Positions 43,579 through 56,534 of a stretch of DNA of 64,000 nt are shown piece after piece (the first letter of the stretch is position 1; each line of letters starts with the position of its first letter). Under the pieces are notes generated by a model. It searched no databases. It was not told the DNA's origin and saw nothing but the letters and a program-made list of their open reading frames with translations. A program made the translations under genes and the position numbers. Source of the stretch: Pseudoips prasinana (taxonomy: Eukaryota; Arthropoda; Insecta; Lepidoptera; Nolidae); NCBI GenBank assembly GCA_951640165.1, contig OX621242.1, positions 16,547,501 to 16,611,500 on the forward strand. Reading direction: 5' to 3'.

Positions 43579-45544
43579 TACTGTCTCGTTGACATATCGG
43601 TAATATAGTCAAGCTCAATTAATGAGGTGCTGGGACAAATCGCCTCAAAAACGCACGTATTCTATTGTTCCGACCCAATATAAACGTGAGAGAATAGAGA
43701 GTGCTTATGCACACATTCGTGCTCGTAATTGTGTTTCCTTAAGTTCCTAAGTAATCTTACGAACTTATTATCTTGCATGTTTCGCCGTTAATAAGTTTGT
43801 TATTGCCAAAATTTACTTAAAGTAATTCTATTACGTTTAATTCATTTTACTTTGTTTCAGACCGTACATAAATAGTGAGAAATTGACCAGTATTTACCAC
43901 CATTAGATAGAGGTGATTAAGTAACAAAATATACGTGGAATAAGTCGAAGCATTAGGCCATTAGCAACGGGAAACACTAAACGGTTTCGTAAACTAAAAG
44001 TGCGCCTTCAGTGGAACAAAATCGCTGTCATTAGGGTAACGAGGGACGGTCGCTGACGCAGCGGGAGTGTCCGACGTAACTCTTTAGCTCGCAAGACCTA
44101 ATGAACCGACAGTCGGCAACCCCTTGGCAGCCCGCCTGCCCGCCTGCCCGATAGGACGCAGCGCTGATTGCTGTTAGCTTGATGTTTTTTCTAAAGGTAA
44201 AAAGCTAATTGTCTGCCGCCTTTTTTTGCAGCCAAAGCTTTCGTTTCCTTTTTCTTCTTTCTTATTTGCGTTTAGTTGCTTTCGTTAATATTTCAAGCAT
44301 AAGTCATTTGTGGAGGATATACATTAAATTTATTAACGGCCGCTATATAGGTATCGCTTTTTATACATGTTTATATTGAATTGAATTACTGCTAATGGAA
44401 TTATTTTCCCAAAAACAACAACCATTACTGTAGCGTGCGAATTCGAATATTATAGAAACATAGCAATTTCTCATATTCTCTCCTGTTCAAATTTCGCAGA
44501 TCAGGCTATTCTTTTATTTATCAGTTCACATTATAGTGGAGAACTTTGAGGGAAATCACGTGAGCACTCTCTAATCGCTCGCTCTAATAATCACGCAAGC
44601 CGACCGTAGGAATATCAACAGAACCGTTTGATCGACGAACTCCCCGAGGCACGGGGGTGAAGCACCAACTTCTTGTCTCTAGGTTACGGAGACATTTTGT
44701 TGCAAAAATCTCATTAACACCTATTAGACTGAATAGGTAGTTTTTTTTATTTAACTACAAAATACGTACATAACAGAATCAATGTATTCCAGATAACTAC
44801 CGAACAACTCGCCAATATATGTAAATAGATTGGCTGAAAAGAAGATTTCAACAAGCATTTTACAAAACTTTTTCTCCCATACGACGTGAAATCGAAATTA
44901 TATTAAAATATGTTTTGAGGTTTACCTACACGGTTCCCAGCGCCGTAGTTGAAAGCACCTAGTTGTTATTGTGAATTTGTACCCTCATTTCAGAATTGAA
45001 TCGTATTATTATGTTGGTAGAACTATATTTAAATCTGAACGTGATTGGTCGATTAGCCACAAAGACCAGCAAAATGCAATGGTAATAGTTTTCCCATCCT
45101 CATTAATGGCAAAAGGTAGGATATCGTTTAGTCAGTCATTTGAATTTTCAGCTAAGGTTCTTTCTACGCCTAATACAAGGAAGAAAAGATATCGATGAAA
45201 TAATTGAAAGCCTATCTCTGTCGCATCATCATCAGCCTATTTAATCGAAATTTTGTCAGGTATATTTCATGACGATTCGTTCACCAGTATAAAAGCCACA
45301 GCTATATTACGAGTTAAGCGTTTATGATGACTATAACTTAATATGTTAATCTATCTTAGACACACTTGAGCTATATTTATGCCCAATGTTTGTAATAGTG
45401 TTCCAGACCGAATTATAGCTTCGCCAGCTGATCTTGATGTAGAGTAGCCAGTGAACAGGACACATATCCTTTATGTTTTACATTCTGCCAAACTGCAGAA
45501 CAGTTGGTCACTTAAGTACTACATATTATAAAGCACTAGTGGGA
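43579..45544. other. Intergenic, no gene seen
   Basis: 43940-44180 and 44540-44700 are less AT-rich unique blocks (including CCCGCCTGCCCGCCTGCCCG at ~44132) without long frames, and are candidates for regulatory DNA only. The rest is AT-rich. Confidence 0.5.
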
Positions 45545-45765
45545 AAACACACGTGCACCCTATATTGTGAAACTCTTTTATTCCGGTGGGGCGGTAAACC
45601 GACACCACCGCATAACCGAGAGCTTTAAATACTCTCCAAGGCACAATTCAAGACTCCAGGGAGTTACTGAGAGAATTTTTTCTAGGGAAATTGGTATTTG
45701 AACCTAGTACCTAATTATCCGGGGCTTAACACGGTAGGTACTGCCAGACTAACAAGGTACTCAAA
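45545..45765 (-). repeat. SINE-B, degenerate
   Basis: Reversed body (GAGAGAATTTTTTCTAGGGAAATTGG), a decayed B-box (ATTTGAACCTAGTACC) and a decayed A-box region (GTAGGTACTGCCAGACTAACAAGG) in the same order as 41210-41326. Confidence 0.6.
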
Positions 45766-45887
45766 CTATAGTGCGAATGTAAAATAACAAAGTATCTACC
45801 AAGTAAGTTCATTTATAAATAAATACGTGCAAGTGACCACGTAATAAAGTAACTAAAAAACTGACCAAATTATATTTTTATTATCTA

Positions 45888-46200
45888 TAGCTGTGCCCCG
45901 CGGTTTTACCCGCGTTAAAGTTTATAAATTATCATAGCTCCTCCCCCGTAGGTGATAGCGTGATAATATCTAGCCTATATGTTGACCCAACCCCTTAGTA
46001 CTATTCATGCAAAATTTGAAGTAAATCCATACAGTACATATTGAGTTTTTCCCGGACATACATACAGACAAACAGACAAAAATTCTAAAAACTATATTTT
46101 TGGCTTCGGTATCGATTGTAGATCACGCCCCAAGTATCCTTTAAAAAAATATTCAATGTACAGTTTTGACTTTCCTACGATTTTATTATATGTATAGATT
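45888..46200 (-). repeat. Short lepidopteran repeat, long subtype
   Basis: Starts TAGCTGTGCCCCGCGGTTTT, has 'CATAGCTCCTCCCCCGTAGG', 'TCGATTGTAGATCACGCCCC', and ends GATTTTATTATATGTATAGAT. A well-preserved version of 20703-21011. Confidence 0.85.
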
Positions 46201-46515
46201 AATCCTGAAATTTGTCGCTGGTTTCTCTTATTGGTTCTCAACGACCGAACTATATAAAAATGGGACGGTCGTACAGTACGAAAGATCTTCATCCTACGTA
46301 CAGTCCTAAAGCAACATTCCCAATTGCCATATGATCCTGATATATTCGTTAATAAGAGACGTTAAGGCTCCGTTTACCGCCTAAATGTAACCCACACAAG
46401 CGCACAAGTAACCTTTTCTGCTATATTGGCCCTACTTTAAAACAAACTAAATAATAAGCTATCTATTAGGTTGTTACTTGCTTTAAATCACTAACACATG
46501 ATCAAACTGACTTCA

Positions 46516-46717
46516 CGTGTGGCGCAGCGGCTAAGACAGTCGCCTCGGCTCTTCGTGTCGGAGGTTCGAATCCCGCGCCGGACAACTATTTGTGTGACCC
46601 ATAAATAGTTGTTCTGAGTCTGGATGTAATTTGTGTCCGTCTATTATATGTGTGTAAAGTACCCCGCGACACAGGGATTAGATTCCCAATTGCGGACGTC
46701 GTCTTTAAAAAAAACTG
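46516..46717 (+). repeat. SINE-C, full length
   Basis: GTGTGGCGCAGCGGCTAAGA (A-box), GGAGGTTCGAATCCCGCGCC (B-box), ACAACTATTTGTGTGACCCA, core TTCTGAGTCTGGATGTAATT, GTACCCCGCGACACAGGGAT and an A-rich end. Better preserved than 31366-31570. Confidence 0.9.
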
Positions 46718-47614
46718 AAAATCTCCTTTAACCTTTAATCTTGTACTTTTTTTATTATTATATAAACTCATGGTCTTTTGGTTTGCTTTTTTCATAATGT
46801 GCATGCTTCGTTGTTAGAGCTGCTAAGCATGTACAAAAATAAAAGCCTCTATTTTCCTATATCACTACTACATACACAACTAAACTATCACTCGAGTGTG
46901 GACACGATAATAAAAAGAAATAACAACCTCATATAAAATTAAGCAAAAACAAAGAATAATTAATTTAGAGAAAAATGTGTTAATTAAATGCATGGTTTTG
47001 TAGAGTGCACTTAATTCACATATTTTACTCTTAAAAAGATTTTCTTTGTTTTGTTTTTTCTTTTTACTAACGTGTTTACACTCGGCCTTTTATCATGAAA
47101 TCCACGTATTGGGGTACTGGTGATTGGTGATACAGGTTTTTATTAAAACTAACAGGATATAATATGTATGTTTTGTAAGAGACGGGTGCGAACCAGTCTT
47201 TTATAAAATGCCTTACATGTGTATAACTCTCATATATTGTTATATATTTCAAATGTAACCATTTATGTAAAGAGAATAATAAATAAATATTGTATATATT
47301 TTATTGTATCGTAATCATTCTAGCTTAATCAATAAATAAAATAAATTTGTGATTAACTCGATTACTACTTAGCCGCCCTCATGTTTTGGGTGTGAACCCC
47401 GTAAAATACAAGTATTTGGGTGACAGATAGAATTAAAATAAAACAATTTACAGTAGGTAAATGGTTTCATTCTGAGTCTGTGCATCACACGGATTTATGG
47501 AATCTCACACAGGGTTGTAGGTTATTAATAATATTTTTTTTTTATATTTTAAAACGTACATTGCTGTTTTTTATATATTTTAAAATTTATTTAATAAGAA
47601 AGATATTTTAATAA
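46718..47614. other. Intergenic, no gene seen
   Basis: Very AT-rich, with no gene or repeat recognised. Confidence 0.5.
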
Positions 47615-47706
47615 ATGATAATAATAATAATACCTTGGACAATGTCACACAGATCATCCTAGCCCCAAACGAAGCAAAGCTTGTACTACGGGTACCAGGC
47701 GACGAT
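47615..47706 (-). repeat. SINE-A 3' end, degenerate
   Basis: (AAT)n-ACCTTGGACAATGTCACACAGATCATCCTAGCCCCAAACGAAGCAAAGCTTGTACTACGG matches the reversed SINE-A tail with substitutions. Confidence 0.65.
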
Positions 47707-48588
47707 GTTCTCCATCCATTTGTTGTACCGAAACCTTGTCCGACGTCGATGTCCGCGTTAGCAAAATTATTGTTGACGAATCTCATAATCTTCAAATAAA
47801 TCACGAGTCTCACAATTAAAAAATCTTTTGTTTATTTTAAACGCGAATTCTTTGTAAGAGTTATGAGTATTTGACTGTAAAATACAATAATAGATAAAAA
47901 CATTTTCATTTTAAAAGCATGTTAGTTTCTGATAAAGCAGGTAATATGAGCAACCTGGATGGTGGTATGCAGTAGCTACTAAATCCGTTTACATATTGTT
48001 AATCGTCCTGTCCAGCGAAGAGTCGACTAAGCCGTGGGAACAATAATAAGAGCCGTGGCGTAAAACTTTATTACGCGCCCCACCTCGCCCCAGAGGCGGG
48101 TTGCGAAATGACTCTCATTCTCATTAACCTCACCATTGCCGCCTCGCTTTATATCAATGCCAGATACTTTTTCTTTTGTATACAAAAATACCGTTTTGTT
48201 GTAAGAATAACACGAGTGTAGTCGGTACGGTTATACGTATACGCGAGGTCGCATCGTTATATGTATAACGATTATTTCTACAATTCAGAAATCTTTCCAC
48301 ATTACTGACATTTCAACTCCAGTTGTCAGATAAGCAACGTTTTATTTTCTTTTTCCCATCCAAATCGTAAATTAATGACTAGCGAACCCATTTAACGCCC
48401 GTTTTCTGTATTCTCCTCTACAGCATTCGATTTACTTAGAATTTATGAAGTGTATATTATACGGTTATTATAAGTTTTAACGAATTCTAGTTAGATCTCA
48501 TAAGCATGTTTACATTAATCCACCACCAAGTAATATTATTATTAAGTATTTTAAACAAATGCAACATTATTTTCTAAACTATTATCGA
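47707..48588. other. Intergenic, no gene seen
   Basis: 48040-48130 is less AT-rich. Otherwise featureless. Confidence 0.5.
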
Positions 48589-48775
48589 CTAGCTGTGCCC
48601 CGCGGTTTTACCCGCGTTAAACTTTATAAATTAGGTATAGCCTACGTGTTAATCTAGTATGTTATCTAACTCCATACCAATTTTATTAAAAGCGCTCCAG
48701 CCGTTTAGACGTGAAGAAGTAACAAACATACACACTCACATACACACAAACTTTCGCCTTTATAATATTAATGTG
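48589..48775 (-). repeat. Short lepidopteran repeat, short subtype
   Basis: CTAGCTGTGCCCCGCGGTTTTACCCGCGTT ... TCCAGCCGTTTAGACGTGAAG ... AACTTTCGCCTTTATAATATTAATG. It is the mirror of 49718-49893, 1.1 kb away. Confidence 0.85.
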
Positions 48776-49394
48776 ATTATTGTGTGTCGCTATGTATCCG
48801 CAAACAATACAAAAATATTGAATAGAAAATATAGGAACCTGACATACCTTGTCGACATAACTATAACTATGGGTGGCAAAGTCATAAGACAGATTTGTTA
48901 TAAACTCGATAAGTAGCTGTACTAGTGTACGTTAAAACCTAAGTGCTGAATAAATCTCATTTTTTCAGAGTTATTTAAAGCAATCCTTACAAAACAAAAT
49001 GTTGATTTCACCTCTTAATCAATATTTCGATTACACATATTAAATGTCTATACTTATAGTATACTTAATTCCCCCGGTTCAAATTATATTGTGTCTCGAG
49101 ATCAAATAATACTCCTCCATCCATATGAAAAAGGTGTAAAAGAGTTTCCGTTCCTAAAGTTTTTTCTTCACACCGTTAGACTACCTCAAAGCATAAGACC
49201 GTCTCAATATAAATGTATCGATAACCTTATGTATTGGGATGCCTTCATATTTTAGGAAATATACGATCATGTTTAAGGACCTGTACCTACGCTACGGCGA
49301 CATATATTTCGACCTGTGTGTATCTACAATCTACATACATAGATACTACTTCAAACACATACACAATATGTATGATCTCAAAATGGGAAATGAT
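48776..49394. other. Intergenic, no gene seen
   Basis: AT-rich unique sequence. Confidence 0.5.
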
Positions 49395-49470
49395 AAAATT
49401 AATCGACCGGCGAGTCTCGAACCTTCTACGAATCCGGGGTAGGCGCTCTGCATTAAGCCACGTACGATAC
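49395..49470 (-). repeat. tRNA-like SINE head
   Basis: The minus strand has an A-box-like 'CGTGGCTTAATGCAGAGCGC' and a B-box-like GAAGGTTCGAGACTCGCC about 40 bases apart. No cloverleaf with proper acceptor pairing could be drawn, so I treat it as a SINE head and not a tRNA gene. Confidence 0.4.
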
Positions 49471-49596
49471 ATACTGGCAGATCAAATTTAGGATTCCCTT
49501 GCGAACACCCTTTTGGACGATGTGGCCTCATCCATCGGCTTAGTTTTCTGGAGACATGGCTGACTGATATTTTCACAGTTGCATGTGAATATTTGC

Positions 49597-49709
49597 AATG
49601 CAAAGCGTAAATCTAATCTCAAAAATAGGAAATATGGTTCGTGACCCGCACGACGCCACGGTAAAATTTATTATTTCTTATTTTTGAGATTAGATTTACA
49701 CTTTGCATT
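49597..49709. repeat. Long hairpin, ~38 bp arms
   Basis: 49597-49634 (AATGCAAAGCGTAAATCTAA, TCTCAAAAATA...) pairs with 49672-49709 with few mismatches around a ~37 nt GC-richer centre. It directly abuts the short repeat at 49718. Confidence 0.85.
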
Positions 49710-49717
49710 ACGAATCA

Positions 49718-49893
49718 TACTAATATTATAAAGGCGAAAGTTTGTGAGTGTGTATGTTTATTACTTCTTCACGTCTAAATGGCTGGAGCGATTTTGATAA
49801 AATTTAGTATGAAGTTAGCTGATACTCCAGATTAATACATAGGCTATAATTCATAAAGTTTAACGCGGGTAAAACCGCGGGGCACAACTAATA
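49718..49893 (+). repeat. Short lepidopteran repeat, short subtype
   Basis: TACTAATATTATAAAGGCGAAAGTTTGTGAG ... GGTAAAACCGCGGGGCACAACTA. Complete copy. Confidence 0.85.
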
Positions 49894-51261
49894 ATGCTAT
49901 AAACTTAAAATTTAATATGCGTACTAACGTCTCGTATTTCGGAAAAGTGTATCAAATTCAGATTCACATTAATTTAACACAACGGTCTGATAGACTAATT
50001 CAACCACAGTTTACTTATTTATACACATGAACCAACTGTAGATAATAAATACATTGAGCTTTACTTAAATCAACTTATTAATAACATTTCAAAGTGCTGA
50101 TTTCATTTAAACACATTGATAGTGCAGTGCATTAATTGATACCATAAATCAAAAGTTAAAATCATGATTTAATTAGTTTTTACCGCACATCTATATTACC
50201 GAGAACTATCGAATTTCATTCGAATATTTGATAGCCGCTCGAATATTATGGAGATAAAATCTGTCTTGAACTCACCGATATAGAACTTTGATAAGTTTTC
50301 TTAGAAATTCATTCGTAGATTGAATAAATCTGCCGAAGCTAGAATTACGTAGTGAATCGGTCAGTGGCAAACTGAAACCCTGAAGGTCGACACTTTAATC
50401 AATCACATTTGGTACGCTTCAAAATGCACGTACACACGCCTCCTTGAAATATGAGAGCCCGCCCCGGGGAACTAATGTTTTATATTCAGTCGTTGTATTG
50501 ACAGTCGTGACTTATTGCTAGACAGATTGGGTTCTCGTCACCAACTAAACTTTGTCCGAAATTGTTTTGTTGTATAACACCCAACTTACATAATATGCCT
50601 ACAAATAAATGAAGGCAGTAAGTTTAATTTTAAAATTATGTAATATTAAAGGGTATAGTCTAATAAAATTATCAATACACTGTATATCCTACTCTATAGT
50701 TTTTATAGTATTATATAAATAGGTGCCCACCCATTGGCTTTGAATCTAAAACCATGGCCGACTGATATATTCTATAAACAAATGATGGGTGGTATGGATA
50801 AAACCTCTGTAAGCTTAATGTAACGAGGCGACCTCATGCTTTTTCAAACGAATATTAACTCATTTTTAACACATAGCATTTATCGAGAATCATGGCCGAA
50901 AATAAAATAATGATTTAAATATCTTTATAAAAATTTCGAATTTGAATTTTTGTCGATGCTTCTGTTTCGCATTAGTTGTCAATGTCAGTCCAACGTAGTT
51001 CGTTATATGCTCTTTGGTCAGTCTTGTAGAAACTGTCACATGTTGTTCATGAGTAAAATAGATGAGACTAACCTAATAGGTACTAAGACCAGCATTACAC
51101 TCTATTTTTAAGTGAAACAAATGAAAGAAACTCATAGTTGTTTGAAAATTAGGTACAAATCACCAATTAATATTATTATTATAAACAGTTCGACTGAACT
51201 AGATAACTATTTATTCTGTAATTAACAAGTTAACTACAATACTGTCTACTGGCTGGCGGAC
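49894..51261. other. Intergenic, no gene seen
   Basis: 50200-50480 is less AT-rich unique sequence. No gene, RNA or repeat recognised. Confidence 0.5.
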
Positions 51262-51492
51262 TGGAATGATGGTCTAGTGGTTAGTGGCCCTGACTCTAAG
51301 CCAGAGGTTGTGGGGGTCGATTCCCACCCGGAACAAATCTTTGTGTGATTAACACGTTTATTTGTTCTGTGTCTGGGTGTTATTTAATCATAATTTGTTT
51401 ATCAGTTATCAGTTTGCCATAGTACAGGCTCTGCCAAGTTTGGGATGAGATGGCAGTGTGTTAGTTGTCCTAATATATTTATTTAATATCAG
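51262..51492 (+). repeat. SINE-A variant with a different tRNA head
   Basis: Head 'GATGGTCTAGTGGTTAGTGG' and TCGATTCCCACCCGGAACA differ from the GGCGTGGTTGG head of SINE-A. After the core 'GTGTCTGGGTGTTATTTAAT' the body and tail (CAGTTATCAGTTTGCCATAG, AAGTTTGGGATGAGATGGC) are SINE-A-like. Confidence 0.8.
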
Positions 51493-51525
51493 TTGTTTCT
51501 AGTTTAACCAACACAACAAAAGGAC

Positions 51526-51575
51526 TGATAAAGCCAGTTGGGACTTTCACTTAGAAGTCCCAACTGGCTTTATCA
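51526..51575. repeat. 21 bp perfect hairpin, 8 nt loop
   Basis: 51526-51546 (TGATAAAGCCAGTTGGGACTT) is exactly complementary to 51555-51575. Confidence 0.92.
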
Positions 51576-52589
51576 TTTCTCTCGTGGAGCACTTGTGCGC
51601 TCAAGAACAGACGATGGTAACGGTGTTAGCGTTGTTACGGTGTTAGTTACATAGGCGGACTACCGGTATGTATTGTCCATAGGTTAACAACAAGATCCCA
51701 CCCTGCATCGCCAGGGGTGACAAATTTGAAACCTACCAGGAGATACATTTATTATTATCCAGTTTTGTGATTATTATGTGTTTTATGTAAAATAGATGAC
51801 AAATTATATAATAAGTTCTTATAAAGTAAAAGAGTTAAGTCATCGATGCACAGTACCTCTGTACATACACCATTTTTCATTAAAACGAACTAGATAGGTA
51901 CTTGTAGAGTGACACTATTAAAGGCATCGTAAAAACCTCGCCGCACTTTCTTTCTCTTTATATTTTTTATGGCGCTCTGGATACCACCTACATCATAAAA
52001 AGTGAAATATCGTGTCTCAGAAAGGATACGTCCTCCCTTTATGAGATTGAACTAAAATCCGATGGAATATAGAACTATACCTACCTCTCTACCTACTTAT
52101 GAACGCAGGTAGATAGAAATACTATTTATTACATAATACCTCTACACGGAGACGAATAGAAAGTAATGAAATAGGCCATCTACCTACTTATGTACCTGAT
52201 TAAGATTTTAATTTAATTTAGATAATTATTATAATGCTCTTTTATTTTATATTCTGTAATATCGCATATATCACGTATAAAACGCAGTAGCAAATGTTGA
52301 GATAAGGTAATTTCGTATTCGCACGGATAACGAGTACGTACTATTTTGATTTCCACAGTTCTCTGTTCGTATTTTTTTACCTGTGCTAGTTTTTGAATAC
52401 ATTATATCTTTCCTTTTATTTTATACCCAATTCCTTGTGCACGCGTTTTAGGAAATAATGAGGTTTGCTTTCCATAATTCTAAAGATCAATTTTTCTCAA
52501 AATAAGTACTTTTAATAGGTGTGTTTATAAAATAATGATTAAGAAATAAATAACTATATTCCATACTTTATATAAACAGATGTTTGACG
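51576..52589. other. Intergenic, no gene seen
   Basis: No frame, repeat or RNA recognised. Confidence 0.5.
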
Positions 52590-52700
52590 GACAGGCTTAG
52601 AACACTACTTATGGGCCCCACAAATATTTATCCTGGGCGGGAATCGAACCCGGCGATGTGGCGGAGCGACTGTCTTTACCGCCGCACGTGCAGTCCATTA
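52590..52700 (-). repeat. SINE head (SINE-C-like) fragment
   Basis: The minus strand reads ACTGCACGTGCGGCGGTAAA (A-box), CCGGGTTCGATTCCCGCCCA (B-box), GGATAAATATTTGTGGGGCCC and a degraded core 'GTGTTCTAAGCCTGTCCG'. Related in layout to SINE-C. Confidence 0.65.
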
Positions 52701-53189
52701 ATTTATGTCTGGGCTGGGAAACTATTAGTTACCATTATCTCGGTTACCACCAAGTTACTATAAAGATTAGGATGTGCGGAAATGGTACCGCCATTTGAAA
52801 TAATAGGACTTTTCTCCACTCACCTACTAGTACTTTTGTACACCTAAGATCACACCTCATACGTAGAAATAAGAAATATAAGATTTCCTCGTAGCTCTGG
52901 GTTGACGAAATCTCTGAAATAAAGCTTATCATAATTTGTTGAGTTTATGTTAAAAAAAATCAATAATATTAACTTGTGCATTAAATTGCCGGTATCTAAA
53001 TGAAATCTCCCTGAAAGCGTTTAAAATGTAAATACCTACTTGTTTTACAAGATCTTTTTAATATCACCGTCACTCTCGAATTAGTTATTTAGAATCGTTA
53101 TTAAATCACGATAAATACAGAGAAAATAGAAATGACGACACAAAATATAGCCTATCAATTTCTTTTAGATCAACTATATACCTACTGGG
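52701..53189. other. Intergenic, no gene seen
   Basis: AT-rich unique sequence. Confidence 0.5.
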
Positions 53190-53388
53190 ACATTACATTA
53201 TCATAGACGGTCAACTGATCCCAAATTAAGCAGAGCTTGTACTATGGAAATCAGATAACTGATATACTATTTATACTGCTTTTATTTCTTATATATATAA
53301 TTACACCCAGACACAGGACAAACAGACATGTTCATGCACACAAATATCTTTCGTGGGTGGGAACCAACCACGCCACCCTGCCCGTCAA
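53190..53388 (-). repeat. SINE-A, head partly lost
   Basis: GGGACATTACATTATCATAGACGGTCAACTGATCCCAAATTAAGC through ACACCCAGACACAGGACAAACAGACATGTTCATGCACAC and a decayed head (GGGTGGGAACCAACCACGCC). Confidence 0.85.
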
Positions 53389-54939
53389 TTTTATTCCCAA
53401 CAATTTATTTAGCTATGTTTGTAATATGAAAATCAATATCATTCTAGTCATAGCGTTTTCAAGCATCAAACCAAAACACAATACGGCAGATGTTCAGTTT
53501 CCCGGCCGAAAGAAGTAGGTACAAAGCGAGTGATGCGAATACAAAAATTGCAAAAATACGAAACGATCAAATAACAGTCTATTATTCTATTGTGTTTCTG
53601 TTCCCTTTAAACGAATTTCATTTCAGTTTTACTAAATAATTGAAACTAAACACTGCTAGAATGCCTAGATGTAAGTTAACGGGATTTAATATCCCGTTGG
53701 GTACAGAATAATAATGTTGTACTAAGCATTTGAGTTTAAAAGTTAAAACTTTACCGTAGAGAGTAGATATGTATTTCGTAATGTATTAAGAGTTTCAGTA
53801 TAATAGTTATATTAGATACCATATCTTTTGTCTACACATATTCTGTGTCACGTTTTTGGCGTGTGGTTCGCTTGTAAACTCAACCTTTCATTTCATACTC
53901 GTTTTGTTTGTAATTTTATTAACGGTAAGGTTGCGAATTGGAAATGATTTATAACACGCCAAACATTTTAAGGACGATTTCGAGATCTGAAATGTTTCTG
54001 ATTGGATGGCTTTTCTTGAAACGAAGGTTTTAACGTACAATTTGGATAGGGCCAAAGTAAAAAGTATCTACAACAAAAAACTAAGTGTAACGAGAAGATA
54101 ATAACGACGTTAATATGTTCATATTTTTTTTAACTTAGATGTCTTTTCACATTGTGTGCAGTTAAAGCTTAAAGGCCACATGTAGGTACTAAGTTCTTTT
54201 TAATAATTGTAAAGTACTGGTTCTAACAAAAAAGAGTGACTTTTTGATGATATTTTTTTTTATTTATTAGTTGACCCATATCTACTCTATTACATTTATT
54301 ACAATTAAATTTCATTGAAATTTACATTTAATATGTACTCGACTAATTCAAGTTCCTGCTCGGTCAGTAGATTTTTTTTTTATTCTTTATTCGGTCAGTA
54401 GATATGAACCTGATTGAAAATCCGTGTTCCATAGTGGCTCAACACAGCGAATCTGGGTAAGCATTTTCAGACCGCGTTGTAGTAACTACCGTAATATGGA
54501 CCGGGTTGCATTATTACTTATATCTGTTTCTTATTGTTATTTTAATGTCTCAATTCAAAGTCTGACTCGAGCACTGGAGGTTCCGTTATTTCCTTGAGCG
54601 GGCTTCATTTCAACCCTTCCCTGTAAACTTTGAGTAAGGCCCTCATTCTGTGATTTTGTTCTCCAAATTGGGTTAGGTGCCGTAATTTTAGTGACAAAAT
54701 AGGTTGAATTCGAATAATTCTAATATTTAGCTGTATATTTTACCCTGTCTGAGAGCATGCGGTTTAAGGCTTGCAGAACTAAAGAAACACGTTCAAATTT
54801 TGTACTTTAAATGAAAAAAAATTAAAATAGAAAATGATCTGGTATTACATTTTTCACGCTAAATTCTTTCATTTAATCAGTTATTATGCATTTATAGAGC
54901 TTTTAAATAAATCTAACTGTCCCCTCAATGAACCCTAAT
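53389..54939. other. Intergenic, no gene seen
   Basis: AT-rich unique sequence, with no gene or repeat recognised. A 22-base string 'TCGGTCAGTAGAT' type repeat occurs twice near 54360-54405. Confidence 0.5.
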
Positions 54940-55640
54940 AATGGGGGGATGCGGGTATGCTGCTTCGGTGCCCCCCCTTTTGCGCCATGTCCCAGTCGCC
55001 CCCCTATTGCCGACTCCAGCCAGTCTGGCACAGCGACTGTACCACAGACAGATCACTGTCTTCCCGGAGCTGCTTGTACGTGGCGGCAGTAGAGGACACT
55101 TCTCACACTGCCACCGTAGCCTCGAGGGGAGTAGGGATACCGGCTGCCGCCGGGACGAGCGGGATCGGCTCGTTCCCGAACCTGCTCGGCGGCCACCTTC
55201 TGGAGCATGACTGCCTCACAGAATGAGGCCATGGCGTCCCACTTGGTCTAGGACTCGCCTCTCGGCCTCCCAGGCTGGGCACTCTTCCAGCGTATGCTGG
55301 GTCGAGTCCAGGTCGCTTCCGCAGTGGTGACAATGTGTCGTCACTTCACGGCCGAGCCGGCTCAGACACTCACTGCAACACCCGCTTCCTTCCCACCCAG
55401 GCCTCGAGGTGCGGCAGGATAGCAGCGACGGCACGTTGGCGCGCGTTCAGACGCAACTTAAGTCGTGCGCGCCATTGTCTTAGTACGCGCCGGTGTAATC
55501 CCGTCTATACTCAATGAGCGTCCGGTCCGGCGCTCCCCCAACCCCCTGGCGGATGCATACGCGGACGGATTTTGGTAAAAACCACCGCGTCGACTGCCGC
55601 CAGGTGATCGAAAGGCGGGAGGAGTATCGCCACCTCAAAG
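54940..55640 (-). pseudogene. Decayed 3' end of an R1-clade LINE
   Basis: A GC-rich block. On the minus strand the pieces of an R1-type ORF2 C-terminus appear in order but in different frames: LRQWRARLKLRLNARQRAV with ILPHLEAWVGRKR, then a Cys/His knuckle CHHCGSDLDSTQHTLEECPAW followed by EAERRV, then (after a frame change and loss of the usual linker) WDAMASFCEAVMLQKVAAEQ, then 3' UTR. R1-clade LINEs carry this C-x2-C...H...C motif after the RT domain. At least three indels or stops make it non-functional. The RT domain itself is absent. R1-clade members often insert at specific genomic sites; no rDNA or TTAGG array is seen here. Confidence 0.72.
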
Positions 55641-56534
55641 GATACCGTACGGTATCCTCAGACCTTATCTGCCAAGCTTCAAAAACAGACTGGCACGTTT
55701 CATTTTTAAATCATGTGTAAGAAACCCTAAAGTTAAGCATTTTAGTTGTGTACTAGAAGTTACAACTTGATTAATAAGCAGTGGTTTTATCGCTGGCTGT
55801 AAATTCTGCTAGGTAGGTAAGTTTGTGATGAACATTAACATACTAAAGGTAAAGCAAAGCAATAATAATATAGAATGAAACCATCACCAATCTTTCACAT
55901 AATCTACACTTCTAGGTTAAAAATCAAAATATTACATTTAAGTAATTAAACGATATCGTTATCGCCCACCGCCTCTTATAATATATAATACGCGTGGCAA
56001 ATGTACCCTTGATACGCAAATCTATTGCTTTGGCTAGACGCATAGCATAGAACACACTACTACTTTTTACGACTCCTGAGAAGTTTATAGCTAAAAAACC
56101 AAATGGAGCGTAAACTGGCCATTTTGTCCGTGCCCTTTGAAGCCAATACTATCTGATTTTGCTTGAAAAGACTAGATGCGCAAAATGTGTTTCCACCCTA
56201 CATTCCACAAATAAAAACGATCTAGATATCCAAACCTTATTTTCTTGCTCACATAAGTTGAATTAATGTATTAATCCTTTGTAATATTCAATTTATAGGC
56301 ATCTCATTTGAACATACAAAGTAAGTAGATCGGTGCCTACTGTTCTTAAGTCTATTTATTCCTAATTAGCTATTCGTGGAGCTTATATGTACAGATTTCA
56401 AGTTGATTTATTTTACGTTTCAATATTTTTTTCATACGCAATATTGTGCTTAATTTAGCACTTTGTTGGGTTCCAAAATTAGTTTCCGTTATTAGATAAT
56501 AAATAATTATTATAATAAATTTAAATTATTTATA
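55641..56534. other. Intergenic, no gene seen
   Basis: AT-rich unique sequence. Confidence 0.5.

Noticed and set aside
44132..44151. CCCGCCTGCCCGCCTGCCCG run
   Set aside because: A short triplicated 8-mer with no associated feature; not enough to call a functional site.
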